DNA from: Anaerolineaceae bacterium UBA700
Lineage (GTDB): Bacteria > Chloroflexota > Anaerolineae > Anaerolineales > Anaerolineaceae
Direction: 5' to 3'
DNA length: 14,570 nucleotides
NCBI GenBank assembly: GCA_002298885.1
Contig: DBMK01000315.1
Location: 1 to 14,570, forward strand
The notes below the pieces were generated by a model. It ran no database searches. It saw only the letters and a program-made list of their open reading frames with translations, and was not told where the DNA came from. Each line of letters begins with the position of its first letter. Positions within the stretch are counted from its first letter, which is position 1. Position numbers and translations under genes: made by a program. Shown piece after piece: positions 1-7,610 of the stretch.

Positions 1-35
1 CCCTCCCCTTCAGGGGAGGGGCCGGGGGAGGGGTC
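1..35. repeat. GC-rich palindromic intergenic repeat, copy 1
   Basis: The sequence begins inside or at a hairpin with arms CCCTCCCCT (1-9) and AGGGGAGGG (12-20) around a two-base loop, followed by a tail CCGGGGG (22-28) and GGGGTC (30-35). A related unit lies at 7552-7610, with an AGGG-AGGGGG arm, CCGGGGG and a GGTC end, so this is a dispersed repeat family rather than a chance hairpin. Its last base is the first base of the stop codon (TAG, 35-37 complement) of the minus-strand gene that ends here. It could act as a transcription stop for that gene, but I see no T-run within the window, and the repeat may continue beyond the left edge. Confidence 0.6.
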
Positions 36-1363
36 TAATGCCCCATCAACACCAGCGAATACCCCCCCACCACCTCGCCGTTGACGCGCTGGCGCACGCG
101 GATGACCTGCGCTTCATGGGCGCCGATGTTCTGGATGCTGGCGTGCACCGCGATTTGCAGCGGGTCGCAGCCGCGCTCGAACTTTTCGGACTGGTTGAGC
201 AGCGTGCCGCGATAGTTGCTGGGCAGGCCGCCCACGTTGGCAAAGCGCGCCCCGGCAACCGTGGGCGGCATCAGACCGGTCACCACCCCGCCGGCGGGCG
301 CCGTCAGGCCGGGGTCGGCCTTGCCGGTGAACAGGCGCAGGAACTCCATTGTCTGCGGCGCGGCCAGCTCCACGTCCACCACCGCCTCGGCCGGATCGGG
401 CAGGTAGCCCAGGCTCAGCGGCAGGTCGATTGAAGCCGGCGAAGCCGCCAGCACCACGGCGATGTTGCGCTGGCCCACGTGGCGGTCGGAGGCCGTGGAG
501 AACTGGTCCGGGCTGACCGCATCGAAGATTGGCTCAAACGCACGCACCACCAGGCACTCGTGACCGCCATTCTCGAAGGTTGGCACCCAGGTCTCGGGGC
601 AGCGCACGATGGCGTGGCTGCCGCGCGACAGGTATGTGCCCGTAAGGCCGGGCATCTGCACCCACTGTGGGTACACCGTGAAGCGGTTGGCCAGGTCGAT
701 CCAGGCTGCCCCGATCAGGTTGGCATCGGAGCGTGAAATGCCCAGGCTGGGGTTGAACCAGTAGAATTCCACCCGCACCCTATAGGCCGGGGATTTGCCC
801 AGGTTCCACACGTGGGCGTAGAGCGTGTTCGGCGCGCTGGCCTGGGCCACGCCGCCCGTGGTGGGCGGGAAGAGCGGCGCGGTGGCGGCGTTGACGTTGG
901 GGGCTACGTAGATGTCCGGCGATTCCCAGAACACGCCGCTGAAGGGGCGCGCGCCCCGGTCACCCGAGGCGGCCCGAATCAGCAGGTAGGGCAGGTACTC
1001 GTCCTTGCGCGGGCCAAAATTGGGCCCCTTGCGCCCGGTGTCCTTGATCTGCCCCTGGAACCAGGGGATTTCGCCCGGGTCGCCCACCGGAGGCTTGCCC
1101 ACCGTCCACGGCGGCACCGGCGAGACGGTTATCGTCGGCGGGGTAACGCCGTCCTGCGGTACGTCCACCGTGCCGGGCTGGCAGGGGAACTCGGGCTCCG
1201 GGCACTCTGGCCCGCAGGGCGGTTTTTGCTCGTCCTCGCAGCAACACTCACTGTGCGGCGGCTTGATCGGGCGCCCGCAGGTGCACATCGGGCGGCGGTG
1301 ATAGCGGGTCTCTTTATGGCAGGCGCAGCCGCATTCGTATTTTTGAACTTTTTTGTAGGTCAT
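35..1363 (-). CDS. Hypothetical protein: Cys-rich N-terminus plus Ig-like (CARDB-like) domains
   Basis: Not assigned to a named family. The 442-aa product has 11 cysteines in its first 61 residues (11, 13, 15, 27, 29, 40-42, 50, 54, 61) with His16, His22 and His37, an arrangement suited to metal binding or disulfide cross-linking. A Pro-rich linker (about 62-105) follows. From about 145 to 280 it shows SPDIYV, an alternating hydrophobic pattern and NLGKSPAYRVRVEFYW, typical of CARDB-like beta-sandwich domains. A second similar stretch (about 395-440, IAVHASIQNIGAHEAQVIRV) may be another such fold. No signal peptide or TM helix is seen. The ATG is preceded by AAGGAG at 7-base spacing. It starts 11 bases after the stop of the phospholipase-like gene, with its ribosome site overlapping that gene's end, so both are probably one transcript and the proteins may act together. 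Function is unknown. Confidence 0.8.
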   Translation of the reverse strand: MTYKKVQKYECGCACHKETRYHRRPMCTCGRPIKPPHSECCCEDEQKPPCGPECPEPEFPCQPGTVDVPQDGVTPPTITVSPVPPWTVGKPPVGDPGEIPWFQGQIKDTGRKGPNFGPRKDEYLPYLLIRAASGDRGARPFSGVFWESPDIYVAPNVNAATAPLFPPTTGGVAQASAPNTLYAHVWNLGKSPAYRVRVEFYWFNPSLGISRSDANLIGAAWIDLANRFTVYPQWVQMPGLTGTYLSRGSHAIVRCPETWVPTFENGGHECLVVRAFEPIFDAVSPDQFSTASDRHVGQRNIAVVLAASPASIDLPLSLGYLPDPAEAVVDVELAAPQTMEFLRLFTGKADPGLTAPAGGVVTGLMPPTVAGARFANVGGLPSNYRGTLLNQSEKFERGCDPLQIAVHASIQNIGAHEAQVIRVRQRVNGEVVGGYSLVLMGH

Positions 1364-1374
1364 GGCGGCTCTCC

Positions 1375-3549
1375 TTATTTCATGCGCCGGATTCTGGGAA
1401 CACGCCGCACGCTATTGCGCTTGGTCTGGCCCTGGGCAGCCAGGAGGATGACCGTGCCGCAGCCCGGGTCTTCCAGGCCCGGTCCGGTCCAGTGCAGCAT
1501 CAGCGGCACACCCGGGTTCCACTTGCCGCTCTGCTGCGGCCAGGTGCACGGAGGCTGGTACAGGTTGCCCTCGGGGTCGGCCACGCCGGCCTGGTTTGGA
1601 TCGCGGTTCCAGTCCCAGTCGTGGTATCCGTAGCCGCGGTCAGCGTCCAGGTTCCACTCCGTCAGGGGCACTTGCGTCCCGTCCTTTTGCACCGGGTCGC
1701 GCGATTCAAGCCAGATCAGGTACTTGGAGAAGCTCAGCGAATCGCCCAGGTGCTTGTCCGGGCGCAGGTCCGGCCCAACGCTGTCCGCGTCCGCCGGGGA
1801 GAGCGCCTGTTCCAGCCGGTCACGGATGACCGGGTCGGAGGGCACGTCGCCGAACAGCACCTCCGGGCCAACGCCGCCCCCGTAGGGTCCCGAGAAGGTC
1901 AGCGGCAGCTCCGATTCGGTGTAATCCGGGTAGGCCCAGGGATGGTGGAACTCGTCGTCCGGGTGGGCGTACGGGAAGCCCTTGTCGTGGAAGGTGATGC
2001 GGGGCTGGCCCTCTTCCTGCCCCAGCGGGATACCGCCGAACGTGTCGCCGATGTCGTCCAGCAGGTGGCGGAAACCGCTCTCGTCCGTGGCGCCGATTTG
2101 GATCAGACCCATGTCGATCTCGTCCTGCATGGGAACGGCGTAACCGGTCATCACCAGCACCGCCCGGAACATCTTGAGCATGTGGAACAGGGGCAGCTCC
2201 AGGGCGTAATAAGCCGCCAGGCGGAATGGGTAAGTGAGCAGGTCGGCCAGGATGGCCCACGGCAGTGTGGCCAGGTAGACCGCCACTTCGACCAGGTAGG
2301 CCAGGGCGTTGATGATCGATAGGATGAAGTCCAGCAGGTCGTCCCAGAAGCTGCCGCCGTCGCTGTCGCCCGGCGGGTCGCTGGTCGGGTCGGAGGGGGT
2401 GGGGAAATCCAGGTTGGGGAAAACGTCCGGCGGGGCCGGCGGCTCGTGGTTGAAGCCGTCCACCGTCATGATCTTCAGGAAGCGGAAGTACAGGTCGTAG
2501 GCCTGCTTGATCAGGTCCGACGACGGGCGCCCGTCGTTATCCCGCAGGATCTTGGGGTGCGGGCCACCCTGGTAGAAAATATCGACCATTGCCGCTGTCA
2601 GGGCGTTGGCTACGCTGTCGGGCAACTTCGAATCGAGGTCCAGTTGGCGCCGGCGCTCCCAGTTCTCGCGCAGCGTGTCGCCGGTGGGGTAGGCCGGGCG
2701 CGGCACAGGGTTGTTCGAGCCGTCTGCAAAGGCGAAGTCGAAGTACAGGGCCGATTCGGTCAGTTGCGGATAGCGGTCGCCGTTCTTGGGGCTGAGGCGG
2801 TCGTTCAGGTACCAGAAGGCGTCCATGTGGTTTTCCACCAGGTGGTGGCGCTGCCAGTGCAGGCGGAAGGGCCCGCCCGAGATGGTGTTGACGAAGGCGT
2901 GCCCGGTGACGTCGGTGGCCAGGTGGGTCATGTAGCCCAGGGCGTAGGCCTTCACCCCGTCGTCGCCCTGGCTGTGTTCCAGGATGGAGCGGGCGAAACG
3001 GCCCGTCTCGCGGTAGTGCAGCATGTCCGACCAGAAATACGCCTGGTCGTCGTAGCCCTTGTTTAGGCCCAGCGAGAAGAACTCCCACCAATCCTTCTGA
3101 TCGACGAAGAAATCCTCCAGGATGGTGGTCAGTATCCCGCTCAGCTCGCCGGTGATGTCGCCGATCGTTTCCGATAGACCGCCGGTCAGGCGGCTCATCT
3201 CCTCGGCCGTGTCCTCGCTGATCGGCCCCAGGTAATGCTCCCACTTGGAGATATAGGGGTCCACCGCAGCGTACACCTTTTCCATAAAGTCCAGCACGGT
3301 GACCAGCACGCTGGATATGGGGATGCCGTCCTCATCCCTGAAATCGGGCAGGAAGAAAAACAAATCCGGCCCGGTGGCCCCCAGGTTGGCAAAATTGGGG
3401 TGGTCGCTCATCAGTTTGCCCAGGGCGGTCACGTCCGCTCCGGTCCAATTTGGGTTGATCCGCTCGCTGGCGGGTGGCCGGTACTTGCCCCTCTTCAAGT
3501 CTTCCGATGCGTGGTGCATCGCGCTCATGTGAATATAGGTGCCCGGCAT
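1375..3549 (-). CDS. Zinc-dependent phospholipase C-type protein with long C-terminal extension
   Basis: The first 250 or so of 724 residues match the zinc-dependent phospholipase C fold (Pfam Zn_dep_PLPC type): N-terminal His7 in MPGTYIH, GATGPD (57-62), DMLHYR (175-180), then YMTHLATDVTGHAFVN (206-221) with His209, Asp213, His217, and HHLVENHMD (235-243). These His/Asp/Glu are the expected metal ligands, so a zinc phosphodiesterase acting on lipid head groups or similar is likely. After an acidic Pro-rich linker (370-398), a strongly hydrophobic stretch (404-472) could be two or three membrane-inserting helices; the rest (473-724) I do not recognise. No signal peptide is apparent. The start is placed at 3549 because AGGAGG lies 5 bases upstream; an in-frame ATG at 3612 would fall on the -35 box. 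Family members are often about 250-300 aa, so this one is unusually long. First gene of a two-gene operon. Confidence 0.82.
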   Translation of the reverse strand: MPGTYIHMSAMHHASEDLKRGKYRPPASERINPNWTGADVTALGKLMSDHPNFANLGATGPDLFFFLPDFRDEDGIPISSVLVTVLDFMEKVYAAVDPYISKWEHYLGPISEDTAEEMSRLTGGLSETIGDITGELSGILTTILEDFFVDQKDWWEFFSLGLNKGYDDQAYFWSDMLHYRETGRFARSILEHSQGDDGVKAYALGYMTHLATDVTGHAFVNTISGGPFRLHWQRHHLVENHMDAFWYLNDRLSPKNGDRYPQLTESALYFDFAFADGSNNPVPRPAYPTGDTLRENWERRRQLDLDSKLPDSVANALTAAMVDIFYQGGPHPKILRDNDGRPSSDLIKQAYDLYFRFLKIMTVDGFNHEPPAPPDVFPNLDFPTPSDPTSDPPGDSDGGSFWDDLLDFILSIINALAYLVEVAVYLATLPWAILADLLTYPFRLAAYYALELPLFHMLKMFRAVLVMTGYAVPMQDEIDMGLIQIGATDESGFRHLLDDIGDTFGGIPLGQEEGQPRITFHDKGFPYAHPDDEFHHPWAYPDYTESELPLTFSGPYGGGVGPEVLFGDVPSDPVIRDRLEQALSPADADSVGPDLRPDKHLGDSLSFSKYLIWLESRDPVQKDGTQVPLTEWNLDADRGYGYHDWDWNRDPNQAGVADPEGNLYQPPCTWPQQSGKWNPGVPLMLHWTGPGLEDPGCGTVILLAAQGQTKRNSVRRVPRIRRMK

Positions 3550-3554
3550 GAAAA

Positions 3555-3562
3555 CCTCCTCT
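3555..3562 (-). promoter_or_regulatory. Shine-Dalgarno site fixing the phospholipase-like gene start
   Basis: On the minus strand this reads AGAGGAGG, a near-perfect Shine-Dalgarno, 5 bases before the ATG at 3549. It decides between this start and the in-frame ATG 63 bases upstream at 3612, which has no such site. Confidence 0.8.
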
Positions 3563-3583
3563 CGGCCTATATAGATATTGTGG

Positions 3584-3612
3584 ATAATAAATATCCTATT
3601 AAATATTAGCAA
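3584..3612 (-). promoter_or_regulatory. Sigma70/sigmaA-type promoter of the phospholipase-like operon
   Basis: Minus strand reads TTGCTA (3612-3607), 17 bases, then TATTAT (3589-3584): four and five of six matches to the -35 and -10 consensus at ideal spacing, inside an AT-rich island in otherwise GC-rich DNA. Transcription would begin near 3577, giving a leader of about 28 bases. Confidence 0.6.
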
Positions 3613-3647
3613 TTTCTAATCTGAAAGGCAACGAAAATATGTTCCCC

Positions 3648-3684
3648 AAAAAGACTTCCGAAGTCTAAATGACTTCGGAAGTCT
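3648..3684 (-). terminator. Rho-independent terminator of the DUF72 gene, nested palindromes
   Basis: Perfect 14-bp arms (3652-3665 and 3671-3684) flank a 5-base loop (3666-3670). Read on the minus strand, the stem is followed by TTTTT (3652-3648), the layout of an intrinsic terminator, 15 bases beyond the DUF72 stop codon. Each arm is itself almost palindromic (GACTTC-C-GAAGTC), so the element can form either one long hairpin or two small ones. Confidence 0.8.
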
Positions 3685-3699
3685 GCCCTCACAATCGTT

Positions 3700-4575
3700 T
3701 CAGAACAGTCGTCCCTGGGTGATGTTTGAATCGGACGTAATCTGTGGCAGCGGGGGTATGGACGCCCTCTCTGAGACGCGCCGGTGTAGTTCCCGGCACA
3801 ATTCGGGGTCCAGGCGCTCGTCCGGGCAGTGGCAGAATACGTAAGCATCCCGCCCTTCCCCGAGCCAGCCCGCCAGGGCCCCGGCCCATTCATCCAGGAA
3901 GGGCCTGTTCTGCTCGATATCCGGGTGACCAATGTAACGCAGGAAGGTGAAAGGCGCCGTAGGCTCGATCACCACGGGGAGGTTTGGTTTCTGTTTGCGC
4001 GCCTGCACCAGGCGCTCGTAAACGCTGCCCTGCAGGATCTTATCCCCTGCCAGGCTGCGGATTGGGCGCGTATCGATGATCACCCGCGCCATCCGGTGCG
4101 AAGCCAGCATTGCCTGGATCGCCGCATGCTGGCTCTCCTCGAACCAGGCCGGATGGCGCACTTCGACGGCCAGTTGGGCTTCCGCAGGCCAGCCCGCCAG
4201 GAACTCACGAAGGTCCTCGATCAACGAGGGCGGGTAGCTGGGCGGGAGCTGCAAGAAGCACGGGCCCAGGCGCTCGCCGAGTTGCCTCATGATTTCCAGG
4301 AAATGAATTGCCTCCGCCAGGTGTCCGCTTAACTTCCCGGCATGGCTGATGGTTTTGGGGATCTTCGGGCAAAAGCGGAAGGAGGCCGGGGTTTCTTCGA
4401 CCCAGCGCTGCAAGGTGGCCTGCGCCGGGACGGCGTAGAAGGTGGTATTGCCTTCTACGGTAGTCAATTGCTGCGAGTACAGCCGCAGGTAATTGGAGGG
4501 TTTGGTGCCTGCCGGATACAAGGAACCGACCCACCCCTTTTCCGTCCAGATCGGACAGCCGATGTAAAATCCCAT
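3700..4575 (-). CDS. DUF72 domain-containing protein (YecE-like)
   Basis: The 291-aa product is full length for the DUF72 family, predicted TIM-barrel proteins of unproven biochemical role. Recognisable parts are GCPIWTEKGWVGSLYP at the N-terminus (6-21), the VEGNTTFYAVP segment (40-50) that corresponds to the family's vEiNsTFY.xP signature, FRFCPKIPKTISH (66-78), LQLPPSYPP (108-116), AVEVRHPAWF (136-145) and the C-terminal VFCHCPDE (246-253) typical of the branch with a late HCPD motif. No signal peptide or TM segments, so cytoplasmic. The start at 4575 has AGGAGG 5 bases upstream. The gene stands alone, is followed by a strong terminator and is divergent from the flavin split-barrel pair across a 322-base gap. 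Confidence 0.9.
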   Translation of the reverse strand: MGFYIGCPIWTEKGWVGSLYPAGTKPSNYLRLYSQQLTTVEGNTTFYAVPAQATLQRWVEETPASFRFCPKIPKTISHAGKLSGHLAEAIHFLEIMRQLGERLGPCFLQLPPSYPPSLIEDLREFLAGWPAEAQLAVEVRHPAWFEESQHAAIQAMLASHRMARVIIDTRPIRSLAGDKILQGSVYERLVQARKQKPNLPVVIEPTAPFTFLRYIGHPDIEQNRPFLDEWAGALAGWLGEGRDAYVFCHCPDERLDPELCRELHRRVSERASIPPLPQITSDSNITQGRLF

Positions 4576-4629
4576 ACCACCCTCCTAAAAAACACAACTA
4601 GCAAATAATACAGTTATTATCTTATTAAT

Positions 4630-4635
4630 ATTATA
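4630..4635 (-). promoter_or_regulatory. Possible -10 box for the DUF72 gene
   Basis: A perfect TATAAT on the minus strand in an AT-rich island 55 bases upstream of the DUF72 start. I could not find a convincing -35 element at 16-18 bases, so the call rests on the -10 match and composition alone. Confidence 0.35.
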
Positions 4636-4821
4636 ACAAATCACGTTCGTCCACTTGGGAACGGGTCGGTGCGCATCTGAATCCCGCTTGTTCAGAGCGT
4701 AGACCCGCCCCGGCGCCAATGCAACTTGCCTGACCTTTCTCGCTCCGCCAGGGGTCTGCGACCCCGGCCTCTCCCCGGAGACCTACAATTTCTTCTTCTC
4801 TGCCCACTCCATACTTCACGT

Positions 4822-4850
4822 TTGCCACCGCCCAAATACCGCGGTAAACT
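4822..4850 (+). promoter_or_regulatory. Sigma70/sigmaA-type promoter of the split-barrel gene pair
   Basis: TTGCCA (4822-4827), 17 bases, TAAACT (4845-4850): five and four of six matches to consensus at ideal spacing, 47 bases before the ATG at 4898. Start of transcription would be near 4857. Confidence 0.5.
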
Positions 4851-4897
4851 TACTGCCAAATGCCGAAATTCCACCGCAACAATTCGGAGTCTCTCCC

Positions 4898-5275
4898 ATG
4901 AAACAAGTTACCCGCGACGTCGACCTTGCCGCCAACCGCGACCTGCTGGAGCGCGTGCGGCGCGCCTGCCTTTCCTTCGCCGGCGCGGACGGGCCGCAGC
5001 TCCTGCCGGTGAGCATGATCTGGCAAGACGGCCGCTTTTGGGTCGGCCTGCTCGTGGAAACCCCGAACCCGCCGCTTCCGGGGCAGGAGGCCGTGTTGCT
5101 GTCCGACGCCGGAATCTACTATTTCGAGCTGCGCGCCGTCTACCTGCGCGGCCAGGTACAGCCGGCCGAAGCTCCCCCGGGCGCCGCAGCCGGACGAGCG
5201 TGGTTCGAGCTGGTCGCCCAGAAGACGGTCGCCTGGGATTACGGTTCGATGCGCAAGGTGGAACATGAACGCTGA
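4898..5275 (+). CDS. Small FMN-binding split-barrel-like protein (pyridoxamine oxidase-like)
   Basis: A 125-aa protein with the short beta-strand pattern of the pyridoxamine 5'-phosphate oxidase-like split barrel: a helix at the N-terminus (about 9-24), then LPVSMIWQDGRFWVGLLVE (36-54), EAVLLSDAGIYYFELRAVYLRGQVQPAE (64-91) and a late helix region ending WDYGSMRK. The family binds FMN, F420 or haem and reduces or binds small ligands; which of these applies cannot be told from sequence. No signal peptide. The ATG has GGAG 8 bases upstream. Its last 11 bases overlap the next gene, which encodes a second split-barrel protein, so the two are translationally coupled and may form a heterodimer. Family assignment is by pattern and by the neighbour, so it is less sure than for the next gene. 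Confidence 0.65.
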   Translation: MKQVTRDVDLAANRDLLERVRRACLSFAGADGPQLLPVSMIWQDGRFWVGLLVETPNPPLPGQEAVLLSDAGIYYFELRAVYLRGQVQPAEAPPGAAAGRAWFELVAQKTVAWDYGSMRKVEHER

Positions 5276-5732
5276 GGACCCCGCCGTCCGGCAGATTCTG
5301 AGCCGCGCCATGGTCGCCCGCATTGCCACCCTGTCCCGCAGCGGGCGGCCGAGCGTCAACCCCCTCTACTTCATCCTCGCCGGTGGCAAGATCTGGCTCG
5401 GCACGCCCGAATGGACTCTGGCGGCGCGCAACGTTTCAGCCGACCCGCGGGTGAGTTTGCTGTTCAATGTCGAGCGCGATGCCGGCGACCGCCGCGTGCT
5501 GCGCATCACCGGCCGGGCCACCGTGCGCGTCGATGCGCGGGTCAACCGCGCCTACGGCCTGGCCGTCGTGCGTAAATACATCCTCACCCCCGGCGGCGTG
5601 CTCAACTGGCTGGCGCACCCGCGCCAGCTCTGGCGGCGCCGTTACTACACCGCCCAAAGCCACGCCAAAGGCCGCACCGGGGTGATCGAGGTCACGCCAG
5701 AACACTTCGAGCTGCTCGAAAATAATTGGTAG
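5265..5732 (+). CDS. Pyridoxamine 5'-phosphate oxidase-family FMN/F420-binding protein
   Basis: A 155-aa split-barrel protein of usual family length. The diagnostic region is MVARIATLSRSGRPSVNPLYFI (16-37), followed by GKIWLGTPEWTLAARNVSADPRVSLLF (41-67), the cofactor-phosphate-binding strand-turn pattern in which small-molecule cofactor contacts are made, and RVLRITGRATVRVD (77-90). Such proteins are cytosolic oxidoreductases or flavin binders; the substrate is unknown, and F420 is as possible as FMN. AAGGTGG before the ATG, 4 bases away, lies inside the preceding gene, with which it overlaps by 11 bases. The C-terminal part (100-155) is Arg- and Trp-rich and less typical. It is probably co-transcribed only with the upstream partner, since a weak hairpin and a new promoter follow. 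Confidence 0.8.
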   Translation: MNAEDPAVRQILSRAMVARIATLSRSGRPSVNPLYFILAGGKIWLGTPEWTLAARNVSADPRVSLLFNVERDAGDRRVLRITGRATVRVDARVNRAYGLAVVRKYILTPGGVLNWLAHPRQLWRRRYYTAQSHAKGRTGVIEVTPEHFELLENNW

Positions 5733-5810
5733 GGGCTTCGCCACTACCGATGCATCAAGGCAGCAAATACCCTGGTCATATTCTTGCAACCGGGTTAATC
5801 AGGCCATAAT

Positions 5811-5829
5811 GCCCGGCTCTGGCCCGGGC
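5811..5829 (+). terminator. Weak terminator-like hairpin after the split-barrel pair
   Basis: GCCCGG (5811-5816) and CCGGGC (5824-5829) form a GC-rich stem with a 7-base loop 78 bases after the stop codon. The following bases are TGATGTCAAAAATTTT, not a clean T-run, so it is only a candidate. Nothing else notable is seen between 5733 and 5857. Confidence 0.3.
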
Positions 5830-5857
5830 TGATGTCAAAAATTTTAAGCAAAATTTA

Positions 5858-5887
5858 TTATCGCCTGGCAATCCAGGAAGATATAAT
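5858..5887 (+). promoter_or_regulatory. Promoter of the diguanylate cyclase gene with internal inverted repeat
   Basis: A perfect -10 TATAAT at 5882-5887 lies 35 bases before the start codon; the matching -35 is poor (TTATCG, 5858-5863, 18-base spacing). Between them sits CCTGG-CAAT-CCAGG (5864-5877), an inverted repeat placed where an activator or repressor would bind. A weak -35 with an operator-like repeat fits a regulated promoter, but this is inference. Confidence 0.45.
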
Positions 5888-5922
5888 ATAAGTACCAATA
5901 CTCAAGGGGACCGTTATCGATC

Positions 5923-7254
<1,332 letters not shown>

Positions 7255-7272
7255 CCTGAACCAGGGATTTGA

Positions 7273-7526
7273 CCCCTCCCCTTATGAATTTTAACAAAAT
7301 AGCACCGTAACTTAAGCGATTTATCCGACGGACACGCCTGGGGTTGAAAACCCCAGGCTACCCAAAATTCAAGTCGGCCAAGGCCGACTTATTCGGCGCC
7401 GGCCTTTCCAGCCCGCCTCGGCGGGCTTGTGTTCTCGTAGCCTGGCGGCTTTAGCCCCAGGCGGTGCAAGCAAGCAGAAAATGTTTGGTTACGGTATTTA
7501 TTTGAAAAAATTCATCAGGGGAGGGG
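7273..7526. repeat. MITE-like element apparently inserted in a palindromic repeat
   Basis: Bases 7273-7292 and 7507-7526 are 20-bp inverted repeats with one mismatch (7283 versus 7516). The outer ten bases of each arm are CCCCTCCCCT and AGGGGAGGGG; the inner nine are ATGAATTTT and AAAATTCAT. If 7284-7515 (232 bases) is removed, the flanks join to reproduce bases 1-21 of the window exactly, including the two-base loop. The simplest reading is that a small element with ATGAATTTT ends inserted into the loop of a copy of the repeat at 1-35. There is no coding sequence and no clear target duplication. The self-complementarity of the host repeat makes some of the match inevitable. Confidence 0.5.
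7336..7462. repeat. Array of four hairpins in a noncoding region
   Basis: Four inverted repeats follow each other: GCCTGGGGTT/AACCCCAGGC with a 3-base loop (7336-7358); AAGTCGGCC/GGCCGACTT with a 2-base centre (7371-7390); GCCCGCC/GGCGGGC with a 2-base loop (7411-7426), followed by TTGTGTT so possibly a terminator for the cyclase gene; and an imperfect GCCTGGCGGCT/AGCCCCAGGC (7440-7462). The first and last share GCCTGG..CCAGGC ends, resembling REP-like units. I recall very similar palindromes scattered through Chloroflexota and cyanobacterial intergenic DNA. No coding potential is seen. Confidence 0.7.
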
Positions 7527-7551
7527 AGGTATTGATACTGCAGATTCTGCT

Positions 7552-7610
7552 CCCCCTTCCCTTCGCGAAGCACCCTGAAAGGGTCAGGGAAGGGGGCCGG
7601 GGGTTAGGTC
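7552..7610. repeat. GC-rich palindromic repeat, copy 2, with branched structure
   Basis: Perfect 11-bp outer arms CCCCCTTCCCT (7552-7562) and AGGGAAGGGGG (7586-7596) enclose two inner palindromes: CTTCGCGAAG (7561-7570) and ACCCT-GAA-AGGGT (7572-7584), giving a potential cloverleaf. The tail CCGGGGG then GGTC (7597-7610) matches the tail of the repeat at 1-35 in the same orientation. No gene overlaps it. Confidence 0.65.

Larger units (their letters stand above)
4576..4897. other. Divergent intergenic region, 322 bases
   Basis: This gap holds no convincing gene; short open frames here lack ribosome sites and family resemblance. The left part (4585-4640) is very AT-rich and carries the likely promoter of the leftward DUF72 gene. 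The middle contains two mutually exclusive hairpins: GGGGTC-TGC-GACCCC (4751-4765), and GGTCT (4753-4757) with AGACC (4779-4783) closed by CCGG on each side. The right part carries the rightward promoter at 4822-4850. Confidence 0.6.

Noticed and set aside
812..1633. 273-codon open frame on the plus strand
   Set aside because: Lies opposite the Cys-rich and phospholipase-like genes, crosses their junction, has Arg/Gly/Ala-rich composition typical of GC-rich antisense frames and no ribosome site.
1492..2322. 276-codon open frame on the plus strand
   Set aside because: Antisense shadow of the phospholipase-like gene; low-complexity Val/Gln/Arg translation without recognisable domains.
3550..3612. 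In-frame ATG at 3612 giving a 745-aa phospholipase-like protein
   Set aside because: The extra 21 residues are encoded by the AT-rich promoter; the ATG at 3549 has a near-perfect Shine-Dalgarno and starts at the conserved MPGTYIH.
4631..4828. 65-codon minus-strand open frame in the divergent gap
   Set aside because: Overlaps promoter and hairpin sequence, has no ribosome site and no family features.
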